The notes below the pieces were generated by a model, which did no database searches, was not told where the DNA came from, and worked only from the letters and a program-made list of their open reading frames with translations. From Pseudovirgaria hyperparasitica (lineage: Eukaryota; Ascomycota; Dothideomycetes; Acrospermales; Acrospermaceae): a DNA stretch of 64,000 nt. Made by a program: the position numbers and the translations under genes. Positions 46,048 through 57,830 of the stretch are shown piece by piece. Within the stretch, counting starts at the first letter, position 1. Each line of letters starts with the position of its first letter. The stretch is taken from positions 665,841 to 729,840 of the forward strand of contig NW_022985565.1 in the NCBI RefSeq assembly GCF_010093815.1, given 5' to 3'.

Positions 46048-49000
46048 ATGTCAGAGGAAGTTCCCAAACCTATGGCTCCTCCAGCTGTTACAGCCCTGCG
46101 AGAGGCTGCAGCTGGTGAGCGTCATCTTGGACCACGCATACCGATGGAAAGGTCGGTCAGCCAAGATATTCGAGAGGAACGACAAGACCTGAAAGAGGCC
46201 GCTGAACACAGCCTTAATGTGCTCATGGACTTGGATCTCGATGGCAATGTTCGATGGGTTAGTCTGAGCTGGGAAGAAGTCATAGGAACATCGCCGGATA
46301 CTGTAAAGGGAAAGCCTATCTCGGACATCCTGGTGGGCAATAAGACCGCATTCGCTGATGCTGTGGATTCAATGAAGAAAGATGACTCTCGAAGTCATAT
46401 CATTCGCTTTACAATGCAGATGGGGCCTTCTTCGGTCCTCAGACCAGATCCCAAGTCTCCAACGTCGCCAACTAGCGTTGATCCAGCAACCTCTGAACAC
46501 GAGGAGACAGAGTACCTGAACCTAGAAGCACAGGGGATTATGGTTTACGACTCGACGACAGGAAATGAAAGTCATGTGAGTTTTCACTAAGTGGTGCTCG
46601 TGATCTAGGGACTTTGCTAACAGCGGAAGACTATGTGGATGATCAGGCCCTCCGTCGTTCGCGAAGTGACGATCGATCTACCCGAAATACTGGTGGAGTC
46701 CTTAGGAATAGGCGCAGAGATGCTAGCTCATTATCTGACGGGCCTGGCAGAGGCGGGCCCGACCAATTCGGGGGAGCATGCCCCTCCATTGCCTGTCTTA
46801 TGTCGAATCTGTGAACGCCAAATTACTCCGTGGTGGTTCGAGAAGCATACCGAACTCTGTCTCCAGGAACATAAGGCCGAGATGGATGTTCAAATGGCAC
46901 AAGAGAATCTTTCAGAACATCGCAATGCCATTGTCAGAGTCTTGGATGCGTTGGAAACCAGTCACCAACAAGTCACAGCTGCGTCAACGGAAAGCTCAGG
47001 GACTTTATCCACGGTCCCAGAGTACAAGGGCTTGCCTATACAGCCGTCGTCAACACCTTCATCTGGTACTGTGTCCGGACGCGCGTCTCCCGCCTCGCCT
47101 CCATCTCGATCTCAGGACAGGTCTACCGGATTTGGACATCACCGAGCACGGTCCTTTGCAGTCCGGAGGCCTATCGCCAGGATAGTGGAGCTTGTGCTCG
47201 ACCTATGCGACACTGCAATTGAAATCAACACACCAGCCATCAAAGACAATCGTGGTACCTCGAATGAGCTACGTACCCAATCACCACAGTCAGAGAACCG
47301 TATCTCGCAAGTATTGCAATGGCAGTCACCCAATACAGGCTCTTTAGAGCAAGGTCTCGCTCTTCTATGTGAAGACACTTCAAAGCTCGCTCGAGCTAAA
47401 GTTGACAGTGTGTACCGTCATCGTCGAATTCTCGAATATTCGGAGAGAATAAGGTGTGAGTTTGACGTACTTGTGCATGAATGCATCGAGGCCGCGATGC
47501 ACAAAGCTGCCAAAATTGCTGCGGGAGAAGATAGCGAATCTTCTGAAGAGTCTGCTTCACAGGTAGACGAAGACGAAGACGAAGATGAGCCGTCTGGATC
47601 CTTGCTGGCTGCACCTGAAGAGAATGTTCCGGATGGTGGTATATTTCCAGGATCGTTCGATGCCCCTTCTTCTATGGCGCAGGCGTTGCGCAAAGCCTCT
47701 GATGCTCTAGCTGCAAACCCCGAACGTAGAGCACCTTCAACCACAGCCTCTACCAGATCAAGTAGTCCACATGGTAGCCAAACGCCTCGATCGCATGCCG
47801 GTACAACGGGTTTCGTCTCACAGACTAAGCGAGCATCCATGCAGTTTGAAAGTGATGCGGGTGCGGATAGTGACGCCAGCGTCAGGTCATCAGCCAAGTC
47901 TGCAGCTAGAAGAGGTGACTCTCCTGGTTCCGAATTGAACCTCAGTCGCGTTGCAAGCTCTCGCGAACGCAAGAGAAAGAGTTTGGTCCTTCCAAGTGTA
48001 ATGTCAAGCCGGCAACAGTCTCCCGCGAGAAGCATGGGTCCACCATCTTCCCCTCTAAGGACGAAGCCACGCATACCTAGTGGAGCAGAGCCTTTCCACT
48101 CCCCTATAACATCCCCTGTTCTGTCCAACAGTGACTTCTCTTCACCGGCCATTGCTCCGCAGCACAATCATCATCATCATCAGCAGCACCACCGACGTCA
48201 GTCATCGGCTGCTGGTTCCGACATTCTGCGACCTTTGTCACCGCGTATGGTGCCAACTAGCAATCCCCAGCCTCGTGCTGTAGCTCCCTCTATCAGGGAT
48301 TTTGAGATTATCAAACCTATTAGCAAAGGCGCATTCGGGAGTGTCTACTTGGCAAAAAAGAAGTCGACCGGAGATTACTTTGCAATCAAGGTTCTCAAAA
48401 AGAACGACATGGTGGCCAAGAATCAAGTCACCAATGTAAAAGCTGAGCGCGCAATCATGATGTGGCAAGGTGAAAGCGACTTCGTAGCGAAGCTTTATTG
48501 GACGTTTTCAAGCAAAGACTTCCTGTACCTCGTCATGGAGTATCTGAACGGAGGTGACTGCGCATCGCTTATCAAAGTTCTAGGAGCTCTGCCGGAAGAT
48601 TGGGCGAAGAAGTATCTTGCAGAAGTTGTCATGGGAGTGGAACATCTCCATAGTCGCAACATCGTCCATCGTGACCTGAAACCCGATAACCTTCTCATCG
48701 ATCAAAAGGGTCATTTGAAGTTGACAGATTTTGGACTGTCACGAATGGGTTTGATTGGGCGCCAAAAGAATGCACTGAATAGAAAGTCAGATGAAGCAGC
48801 TGTGCCTGATCTCCTCAAACAGGGTCCCTTTCAACGCGCTAAATCGATTGGATCATCGCGTTCGGCCTCGTTCGACTTTCAAGGCAATAATGCCTCTCCA
48901 TCTGCCACACCAAGCTTGACACCGGCCCTTACGGGTGACATCGGTCAGCCATCGTACTTCAATCTCAATCGTGATAGTTCCCACAACCGCGAAGCCAGGA

Positions 49001-51951
49001 GAACGTCAGGCAATCGGAGTGATAGTGGCGATACTGATGTACTGCAGGCCATGTTTCGTCGCTTCTCTCTCGTAGAAGAGCAGCAAGCCAATCGTAAATC
49101 ACCCATCGAAGAAGAGAATCCCAGCGAAGACAGTGGCTCCCCAGATCCCTATACACTGCATCCCATACTGAGCCAATCGAGCGCCGCGCAAAACATGACA
49201 CCTCCTCAAGTGTCAACCATGCTACCCCCGCCAACTACCTTGTTTGATCCTGAAGACAAGAACCGGCGATTCGTTGGTACACCCGACTATTTGGCCCCTG
49301 AGACCATTGAAGGTGATGGTCAAGGAGAAGTAAGTGATTGGTGGTCCTTGGGATGCATCTTGTTCGAGTCCTTGTATGGTTACCCTCCTTTTCATGCCGA
49401 TACACCCGAGGAAGTGTTCCAAAATATATTGGACCGCAAGATCGACTGGCCAGACGAGGAGAACGATATGGTATCAGACGAAGCAAAGGATCTGATGAAC
49501 CGGCTCATGTGCGTGGACCCGAACAAACGCCTTGGTGCCAATGCCGAGGAGAGGTACTCCTGTGGCGGGGAGGAAATCAGAAATCATCCGTGGTTCAGCG
49601 ACATCAATTGGGAGACTTTACGTGAGGATGAAGCATCCTTTGTTCCTGCTCCTGAAAATCCAGAAGACACCGAATACTTCGATGCACGAGGTGCTACGTT
49701 ATCCAGTTTTGCTCCGGAGTTCGAAGATCAGCAGTCGTCCTCCAACACCAATACCCCCGGAGCAGACTATCCTGATCGACCACATGATGCACTTTCAAGG
49801 ATTAGATCACAAGTCAATGTCAACACTATGAAAAGGGGTCTCATTCCGCTGCATATACCTCCGCACGTTAGAGAGGGAAGAGGTCGCCGACTTAGTGAAC
49901 CAATGGCACAGGACGACTTTGGAAGCTTCAACTATAAAAATTTGCCCGTACTCGAGAAAGCCAACAAGGACGTTATACAAAAACTTCGAGCAGAGGCAAA
50001 GCAATCACAAAGCAAGCCACCTTCTACACTTACATCACCAGGTGTAAGTTCGCCGACGCCTTCGCTCGAGTCTAGCCCAATGTTACCAATGCCGCTCAAG
50101 CGCACGATGTCCACGAGCAAGAGCGGCCAAAATGCGAACCGACCGGCGTCGCCTTCGGTAAGCCAAGCGAACTCTTCGCCAAGTCGAACGTCTCAACCTT
50201 CGTCACCTTTGTTAGTACAATTCAGCACAGGCCAAAATCATGAGCGACGAAAGACTTCGAGCGGCTCCTCTTCACTCTCTCATCAGCAGCCGTCGCTGCA
50301 ACCAGGTAGCTTCTTTGATCAGAGTCGTCTTCCACCCGGTCTCAAGACTAGTTCTAGCGTGTCGTCACCGGTCAAGATTGCCAAGACTCCCGGAGCAATG
50401 CCAGGCCTTCACACTGAGAAGACGTTCCCCGGTCAACGGCACTCTTCAGGTTCTGGTAGCTCACTAACATCCCCAAGAGCTCGATCTCAGACTGTTGGTT
50501 CTCAAGAGAGCGAAGCATCCAAGGACTCACTACCAAGTCATCACAAAAGGAGGAGTCAAGTCATGGATGTGTCGCCATCTTCATCTGATAATGAGGATCA
50601 AAGGGCCAAGGCACTTCTACGAGTCCAAAGGCGAAGGCAAAGCTCACGCAGGCTTTCACAAATCAACATAACCGATGGCCCATTTTTTAGACCACTAGAT
50701 GTATTGGTATGCGAAGACCATCCCGTCTCGCGCTTAGTCATGGAAAAGTTGCTGGAGAAATTACGATGTCGTACAATAACAGTACAGGATGGCTCCGAAG
50801 CCGTGCGGTATGCTATGAGCGAAGTCAAGTTCGATATTATCATGATGGAATTCAAACTTCCCCAGATCAACGGTGCCGACGTTGCACGGATGATTAGAGA
50901 CACCAAGAATGCCAATTGTCATACCCCCATCGTAGCTGTCACAGGCTACTTGAAAGACCTACAAGCGCCACATCATTTCGATGCTCTGATTGAGAAGCCG
51001 CCTACTATCGCAAATCTCACAGAAGTCTTGGGTCGACTTTGTCAATGGAAACCTCCACCGCCCAATTGGACACCAACAGCATACTCAGCCCTTGCTCCGT
51101 CCAGTCTACGCATGGAATCGTCCCGCTTGGGCGATAGTCCTACGTCTAATACATCAAGCTTTCCTCAAATGCCTTCTGGTAGCTATCGTGGATCTAGTCG
51201 GGAGGATTCCATCAGCTCAAGCTTTTTCGGAGACGGTGAAAGTATGAATGACCTACCTATCGTCATCAGTCGATCGGCAACAGAGGACTGGCGTGACAGA
51301 GACCTGAGCACCGCACTTGGTGGTCTTGGTATTACAGAGGAGGCCATTGTAACATCAGATATGAAGTTACCACCACGAACCGAAGAGAGGAGCCTGGCTC
51401 TGGACCATCAGAATTCAGCTCCCGCGGTGTTGCAACATCCTACACCCAAGGAACACCGCTCAGGCGAGCAGAGCACCAAGATTCGAGTACAAGAGAACAG
51501 GCGAAACGAAGCAGCAGATATGGGAGATGACGAAGATGAGGAGCTTGGTGATGCACAGGTGCGCGCCAAAAGTCCCAGGACTCGGCCTAAAGCTTCGTCG
51601 AAACTTGGAACCGAGATGATGCGGACCAACAGCCACGGTAGCGTCATTTCTGTAGAAGAGATCAAGGATACTGTCGACGTACCATCTTCAATACCGCCAT
51701 GTATCACCGAGGAGATCAACCCACTCGAGACAAGCAAGACTCCCAAACAGCAAGTCTCAATGACACCCCCTGAGATATTCCCACCTCGGCCAGGAGACAA
51801 TGTACAGATCATCGATATGGATGCCACGCCCAAGGCAGTGCAGACTGATTTGTTGGAAATATCCCCTATGCCTACACCAAAAGCCTCGGCACTCAATGCC
51901 AGCGTCGAACGTTCTGACAAGTCATCGGGCTCGCCAAGTGAGCGAAAATAG
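46048..51951 (+). CDS. RIM15: RIM15/Cek1-type PAS-kinase-receiver protein kinase
   Basis: Two exons (46048-46575, 46624-51951) give 1951 residues. A PAS-like domain spans about 48-127 (NVLMDLDLDGNVRWVSLSWE). A zinc-finger-like CxxC-H-C cluster lies at residues 236, 239, 251 and 255. The AGC-type kinase domain starts near 736 (FEIIKPISKGAFGSVYLAKK) with HRDLKPDN at 858, DFG at 878 and APE near 1069; about 190 residues are inserted between DFG and APE, as in Rim15/greatwall kinases. A receiver domain begins near 1533 (DVLVCEDHPVSRLV). Its phosphoacceptor position carries Glu1585 (MMEFKLPQING) instead of Asp. In yeast Rim15 sits below TORC1, PKA and Sch9 and drives quiescence through Igo1/2 and PP2A-B55; the same role here is inferred. 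Long Ser/Pro-rich stretches and a poly-His run are probably disordered. Confidence 0.93.
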
Positions 51952-52615
51952 AAAATCTGTCTGAGTCTGACTACCTTGGCTCCGTAGCCCAACCCAGTCT
52001 TACTACTTTCCCTTTGTCCGCCTTCTCTTTGTGATTAATTTCCTGCAACTTATTGAGCTTTGAGCAAGGTGTTGGCGGAGTTCCTGTTGCCATTGTGTAT
52101 AAGCATTTTCACTGGCGTTACCCAATGTTCACAAAGACAGGCATTCCTGCCACTACTACTTTCCTTCAGTTTGGGGACCTCGCCACGAATCAGCGGAACA
52201 TTCATCTTTTCTCAATCATATTGTTGTGTCGTTTGGGGACCTGATCAGTCCTTGGCCCGTGGGCCCTTTGAGCAGATCACAACCCAATTGTTTTTTTTTG
52301 ATCCTTGTCCTCAGTTGGCGTGCGCATTTCGCCGCTTTGTCAAGGAACACATACCTCGACAGCCTACGTACCTACAGTGGTGACCCATCGTTTCGATTGC
52401 TTGCTCGTATATAATTTATTAACAACAATCACAAAATTGAGAACTCACCCTCCCCGCCTCCATGAATGGTGTATGTGCATGTGTGTGTGTGTGTATTGAA
52501 TCTTGTCTGTGTGGTGTTTTGAGGCCTGTGCGTATCCTGCTCACGGCTTGAGGATGTATGTGTTCAGGAAACATCCGCAGAATATAATTATCAGGCTTTG
52601 ATATGTGCGTGTGTG

Positions 52616-52665
52616 TATTGTATTGTATTGTATTGTATTGTATTGTATTGTATTGTATTGTATTG
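52616..52665. repeat. (TATTG)10 pentanucleotide array
   Basis: Ten perfect TATTG units, followed by TATG variants. Confidence 0.95.
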
Positions 52666-52893
52666 TATGTATGTGGATGTGATATATATGCTGAACACAT
52701 GAAAAAGTAAAATAAACCAGGCGGCTATGTAAGGGGCAGCAGACTTGCATGATCAAGGAGCTGATATTGGTATCAAAGTCGAACTCATATATGTGGACAG
52801 GAGTCCGAATATTCATGCTATCGTGTAACATTACTGTTTGTAGATAACGTGTGTTGACCTTCGTATTAGCACTCAAAGCAAACCTCTAATACG

Positions 52894-52951
52894 GATTAGT
52901 TTAGGGACACTTTGCTGCCTGAGATATGCCTAAACTGTCCCCAGACTAATA
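52894..52951. repeat. Imperfect inverted repeat (58 bases)
   Basis: ATTAGTTTAGGGACAC on the left pairs with ATTAGTCTGGGGACAG read from the right, separated by about 16 bases. It could be a hairpin in the RIM15 downstream region or the stub of a DNA transposon. Confidence 0.5.
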
Positions 52952-53043
52952 TTCCCTTACTGGATGTATGTATACGGTTCATGAAGCACGCATACTCGTA
53001 GCAGGCCTATTCCAAAGGAATCATAAAAAGATGCAATGTTTTG

Positions 53044-53345
53044 TCTAGCGCCCGCTAGCGCCCTCACCAAAATCACGTCTGAAAATTCACCTTTTGCCAC
53101 ATATTAAATTAACCACGCCCTTAATTAAAAATTTAACCGATAATTCTGTGGAGAACAAAACGCCGTGTAATTCTATATACTTTTTACTATCTATAGCCGC
53201 GTCGTCGCGGACGAGTAGGGTTTATAAGCCTCTGGTGTCGTTTGGTGGTAGGTTTAAAAATTCGACTTTACCGTGGATTTTCCGGCGTGCCTTAGTGCCT
53301 TAAATTCAAGACTGCACGCAGTCTGCCGGCCGCAGGCCACCCTAG
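53044..53345 (+). mobile_element. Candidate non-autonomous Helitron (302 bases)
   Basis: The stretch starts TCTAGCGCC and ends CACCCTAG followed by TT. Ten bases before the end lie two stacked palindromes, AGACTGC-AC-GCAGTCT (53309-53324) and CTGC-CGGCC-GCAG (53323-53335). A 5' hairpin CTAGC/GCTAG is at 53045-53058. A 5' TC, a 3' CTAG (CTRR) and a hairpin about 10 bases upstream are the classic Helitron termini. The interior is clearly more AT-rich than its surroundings and has no target duplication, as expected. The base before TC is G rather than the canonical A, which weakens the call. Confidence 0.35.
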
Positions 53346-54633
53346 TTCCATATAATCATATCTCCTAACAACGACGAGACCTACTCCTCTTCCATCGATC
53401 AAATGTATTTTCACGGGCGCTGGTTTAGTCCAGATGGATCATCTGGATGTATATAAACCAAACAACTACTACATGCAACCGTGCGTGCTCTTATCTTTCA
53501 CCCGTTCCCGGCGATCCACGGAGTCGGGGCGGGATAATAACCAACCATCTTAGCTCCGGCGGCGGCAACGGGAGGAAGACACGAAACAACAAGTGTAGAT
53601 AGATAGAACAGATGTATTTACTGCTGTGGATAAATGATCCATAAAAGACGAAACCGTGTCATAGACGTCAACATACCGCAGTACGATCAAAGCGGATATT
53701 ATATTTGGGGACCGCCGTGTTGTGCCGGTCACGTGCATCCAGGGGGCTGAATCGGCGTGTATATCAGCCCGAGCCGCGTCTGCTGGATGGATTAGATGGT
53801 TTCAGGCGGATGGGCAGGCATGGCACTGGTCGATATGCCATGGATGTGGAGCAAGCGACTCGGCTGTCCCTGCGCAGCTGTTCTTGTTCCTCTTTTCAGG
53901 GCTTTTTTTCGCGAAAGAGTCCAGACCCAACGCCTCAATGCCCCACACACACACACAAACACACACACGCCGCTTGATCTCTTCCATCTCACCACTCATT
54001 GCTACACACTGCGGGTGCATAGCTGCTCCGCCCGGCGGTGTATTAGGGCGCTGGCTCACTCGCTTTACGGCCGTCGTCGCTAGCTAGGGGCAGCCAGGCA
54101 TGTAAGGATGGATTTCGTATGACTCGCTATGGTATGGCGTACTTGATACACGAGATCCCTCGACGGGATGATGCATGGCCGCCCGCCGAACATGAGTGTG
54201 AATGAGTGAGGGCTGGAAAGTCGGAGACGGGGGGGCTATAGTACGCTCCTCCGTGTGTTTCTGGGTTTGAGTGTAATCCGTCCGTGTGTGTGTGTGGCGC
54301 CTGGCTGCCTGGGTGTTTTTTGTCCGGGTGTGTAGATGTACATGTGTATGTATATATATATATATATCAGATGCCGGGGCTCGTGGCGTGAAGATGTTAT
54401 GTGTCGGACTATCCATGATATTTGAGTATTCTTAGCGCTTTTCACATACACGCACGCACGCACGCACGCACGCACAAAAACACGCAGGACTGTGGCGTGG
54501 TTTGGGGCTTTGTCTGGACTTGAGTTGGCTTGTTCGCACATTGACTTGTTGACTTTTTGTCTTTTGTTTTTTGCGTCGTTGATCTTGGACAGTCAGTCAG
54601 TCAGTCAAACAGACAGGCAGACAGACAGACATC

Positions 54634-56479
54634 ATGGGGAGGTCTTCTGAAGACACTCAGGCCAAAGACTTGCCGTCGGAAGCTCACTCTAGCACGTCCG
54701 AAGACCACTCGACATTGCCGGCGATACCTGAGCCGGAGGGCTTTAATCCGGGATGGCGGTTCTTTGCTGCCTTTTCGTCGCTGTCTGTGATTACACTCAT
54801 GGCAGCACTGGATGCTACGTCTCTATCGGTGGCCCTGTCGGTATGTTTCTGATATTTTGAACATCTCTGGAGCAAAATCTGACACGCGTTCTTGTTAGAT
54901 AATGGCTAAAGCTCTTGGTGGCACTGCAATCGAGGCTTTCTGGGCTGGTATGTTGTGCGCTATGCCATCTTAGGAATATTGTTTACTGACTTTGCCATAG
55001 GCACGTCCTTTCTCCTGACCAGCACCGTCTTCCAGCCGATTCTGGGCTCTCTGAGTAGTATCTTTGGACGCAAGCCTCTGATATACGTGAGCTTGGTGCT
55101 GTTTCTGGCCGGCTCGATAGTCGCTGCTGTTGCGAACAACTTCACGGTCATCCTTGTCGGTCGCAGCATTCAGGGGACAGGAGGCGGAGGTATCATTGTA
55201 CTTACTGAGATTGTCGTGACGGACATGGTCCCCCTGAGGGAGCGTGGCAAGTACTTCTCCTTCATATCAGCCATGTGGTCTGTCGGCACTGTTGTTGGTC
55301 CTCTACTCGGTGGTGGCTTCGCGCAGAATGTCTCCTGGCGTTGGATTTTCTGGATCAACCTTGTAGGTCATCCCTTCGTTCCATGATATGTGGTGATATG
55401 ACTAACGCACAACCCAGCCTTTCATCGGAATTGGCGCCGTTATGATCACTCTATTCCTGAAGCTCAACTACATCACAGCCGCATTTCTTGACAAGCTCCG
55501 CCGCGTCGATTGGCTCGGCATGATCCTCTTCCTGGCGTCCGTCACCGGCTTCCTCATCCCGCTATCCTGGGGTGGCATCATGTACGAATGGACCAGCTGG
55601 CGGACGCTCGTCCCACTCGTCTTGTGTGGCGCGGGCATGATTGCCTTTGTTGTGCACCAAGAGTGGTTTGCGCCCGAGCCCCTGATCCGCACCTCTGTAT
55701 TCAAGAACCGTACGTCGGCGGCCATGTACGCGGGCACGCTGCTGCACGGCATGATCCTCTGGTCTGGACTGTACTATACCCCGCTATACTTCGAGGCTGT
55801 AAAGGGCTTCTCGCCCATCCTTACTGGCGTGGCGCTGTTTCCGCAGACTTTCACTGTTGCGCCGGCGGGTATGGCTGCTGGTGTGTACATTGCGCTCACG
55901 GGCAACTACCGCCGTATCGTGTGGGCTGGTTGGACGCTTACTGTGCTGGGATACGGCTTGTTGCAGCTTCTCGAGGTGGACTCGTCCACGGCAACGTGGG
56001 TGTGCGTCAACATGGTCGCGGGCCTGGGCACGGGTATGCTCTTCCCGGGCATGGGCATCGCGGTGCAAGCTGCTGCCTCGCAGGCCGATCAAGCGTATGC
56101 GGCGACGATGTTCAGCTTCATCCGGGCGTTTGGACAGACGATCGGTGTTGCGGTTGGTGGTGTCATCTTCCAGAATCAGCTCAAGAAGAAGCTGATGGAC
56201 TCGGTGGTGTTTGCGCCGGTAGCGGATCTGTACAGCAGAGATGCCAGCGGGCTCGTTGAGATCATCAGGGCTATGCCAGATGGTGCGGAGAAGCTGGAGC
56301 TGCGAGGTGCATATACAGATGCACTGAAGGTGATTTGGCTGGTCATGTGTGTGCTCGGGGGCGTGGCACTGATCCTGTCGGCGGTATCGAAGCAGTTTTC
56401 TCTGGACCAGGAGATGGCAACCGAGCAAGGTTTCCAGCACAAGGAGAAGAAAACCGACGAGGAGAAGACCGCGGCGTAG
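54634..56479 (+). CDS. DHA2-type MFS drug/H+ antiporter (14 TM class)
   Basis: Four exons (54634-54840, 54899-54947, 55001-55362, 55418-56479) give 559 residues. After a hydrophilic, Ser/Glu-rich N terminus come the membrane segments with family signatures: LMAALDATSLSVALS in TM1, the motif A loop SSIFGRKPL, GRSIQGTGGGGIIVL (motif B region), and the antiporter motif C VGTVVGPLLGGGFAQ followed by WRWIFWINLPF, the last restored by splicing. This identifies a DHA2-family exporter related to fungal toxin, drug and siderophore transporters. The substrate is not predictable. Exon 2 is only 49 bases. The leader carries CAGT/CAGA repeats right before the ATG. No secondary-metabolite gene adjoins it. 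Confidence 0.9.
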
Positions 56480-57830
56480 ATTTTTTGTTGGGTATGTTGG
56501 TGTTGTAATGATATTATGATTGATGTAGTATGGACGGATCCCAGCTCAGCATTGGCGTTTGGTGTGCGAGATATATAGGTAAATATAGGCATATAGAGTG
56601 TAGTATTCATATTAATATTCCATATTCTAACCTTGATGGGGATGTTAATCTTTAATGGTCTGCGTCGGAGCATTGTGACTTCCCCTAACATAAGCCAGAC
56701 CCGATCAGCACCGTCATGGACTCCAGAAATGTGTCTGAGCCGCAATAGTACCCTCTGAAAGCATTCCAAAGGATGAGAATGCTAAGTCATGGCGATAATG
56801 AAGAATATTCCATGGGGTGAGGAGTTGTAGGACAAGATATTTCTGTGATATATCACTTGGACCGTTGTAGGAGAGAGAGGGTAGTGACTCGTTTTTGATT
56901 CTTATGATGGATAGGAAACTGAACTTGTGGGCTGATAGAGCGACGATTTCCCACTATGCTAGAATCATTCACTGATGATGACAGCTGCGTTAAGCAAATG
57001 GCTCATCTTAAAGTGTGAACCGACAAACATAAAGATAGCTCCTCCGTCCTCGGCGTAGCAAGTGATACTTGACGTTTCCGACGATCTGTTTACAATTATG
57101 GCAATGTCCAAATCTTTCACATTTCACTAGCGAGGCCAGCACAGTACCGAGTCTACGCAATATACCTTCGAGCATAATAAATGGATCGCCCTACCTGAAA
57201 AGGTTCAAAACCTGAGCGACGACCAGTAATGTACTTTCGATGAATGCTGCGAGACAGATTAATACCAAGCGATATACAAAACATCACTACGCATTGCTAT
57301 ATCAGTTCAGTTCATGTTTATTGACAGAAGCCTTTTGCGACTACCAGTGTGTTGTTTTCTAGACATTGGAGCTGTGCGAACAGCTTGGCTTTGAACAAAT
57401 TCGCGATACGCATTCTATAAGGTATTATCATACAGACTATAGTCATGTAGAGATTATACTTCCTTATGCAGTAGTCAATAAATAGATGTGTGGTGATGTC
57501 TAGAGAGCGCTGACTCAGTCACGGTGGATCTGACGCGTCGACTGACTCGTTTCAATTCTTCGCGTCTCCACTTCGGAGCTTGAAGCTTCCCACGTTTACA
57601 GCGCTTTGACCCGGAAAGGACGACAACGTCTCCGCCGGGCGCTGGATTCGATCGTCTTATCTCAGTGTTGCCCAATCTCGGCTCTACCATTCACTGTCTT
57701 GTTTGTTGCCAATGATCGCCGTACGGACGCAAACGGGAACTTTGGGAACAGGGACCCAATGTGAAGGCTGCGCAGGATCTGTTGGAAAGCCTCAATACGT
57801 TTCTACTTCGCCGCCTTCTTGTGTGATATA
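56480..57830. other. Intergenic spacer before RTC4
   Basis: 1.35 kb with no supported coding sequence, repeat or RNA gene. Reverse frames of up to about 200 codons at its left end overlap the transporter gene and are shadows. Confidence 0.5.

Larger units (their letters stand above)
51952..54633. other. Spacer with simple repeats and a Helitron-like candidate
   Basis: No gene is supported. It holds a TATTG array, a small imperfect hairpin, the 302-base element at 53044-53345, a (CA)n tract (about 53943-53970), a TATATA run at 54350-54367, an (ACGC)n run (about 54452-54476), and CAGT/CAGA tetramers in the leader of the transporter gene (54589-54631). Confidence 0.55.

Noticed and set aside
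53094-53303. 69-codon frame inside the Helitron-like element
   Set aside because: I see no family resemblance I can defend; it may be chance in AT-rich element DNA.
57600-57700. Possible tRNA suggested by a GATTCGATC-like T-loop
   Set aside because: No matching acceptor stem, D-arm or anticodon arm could be drawn around it on either strand.
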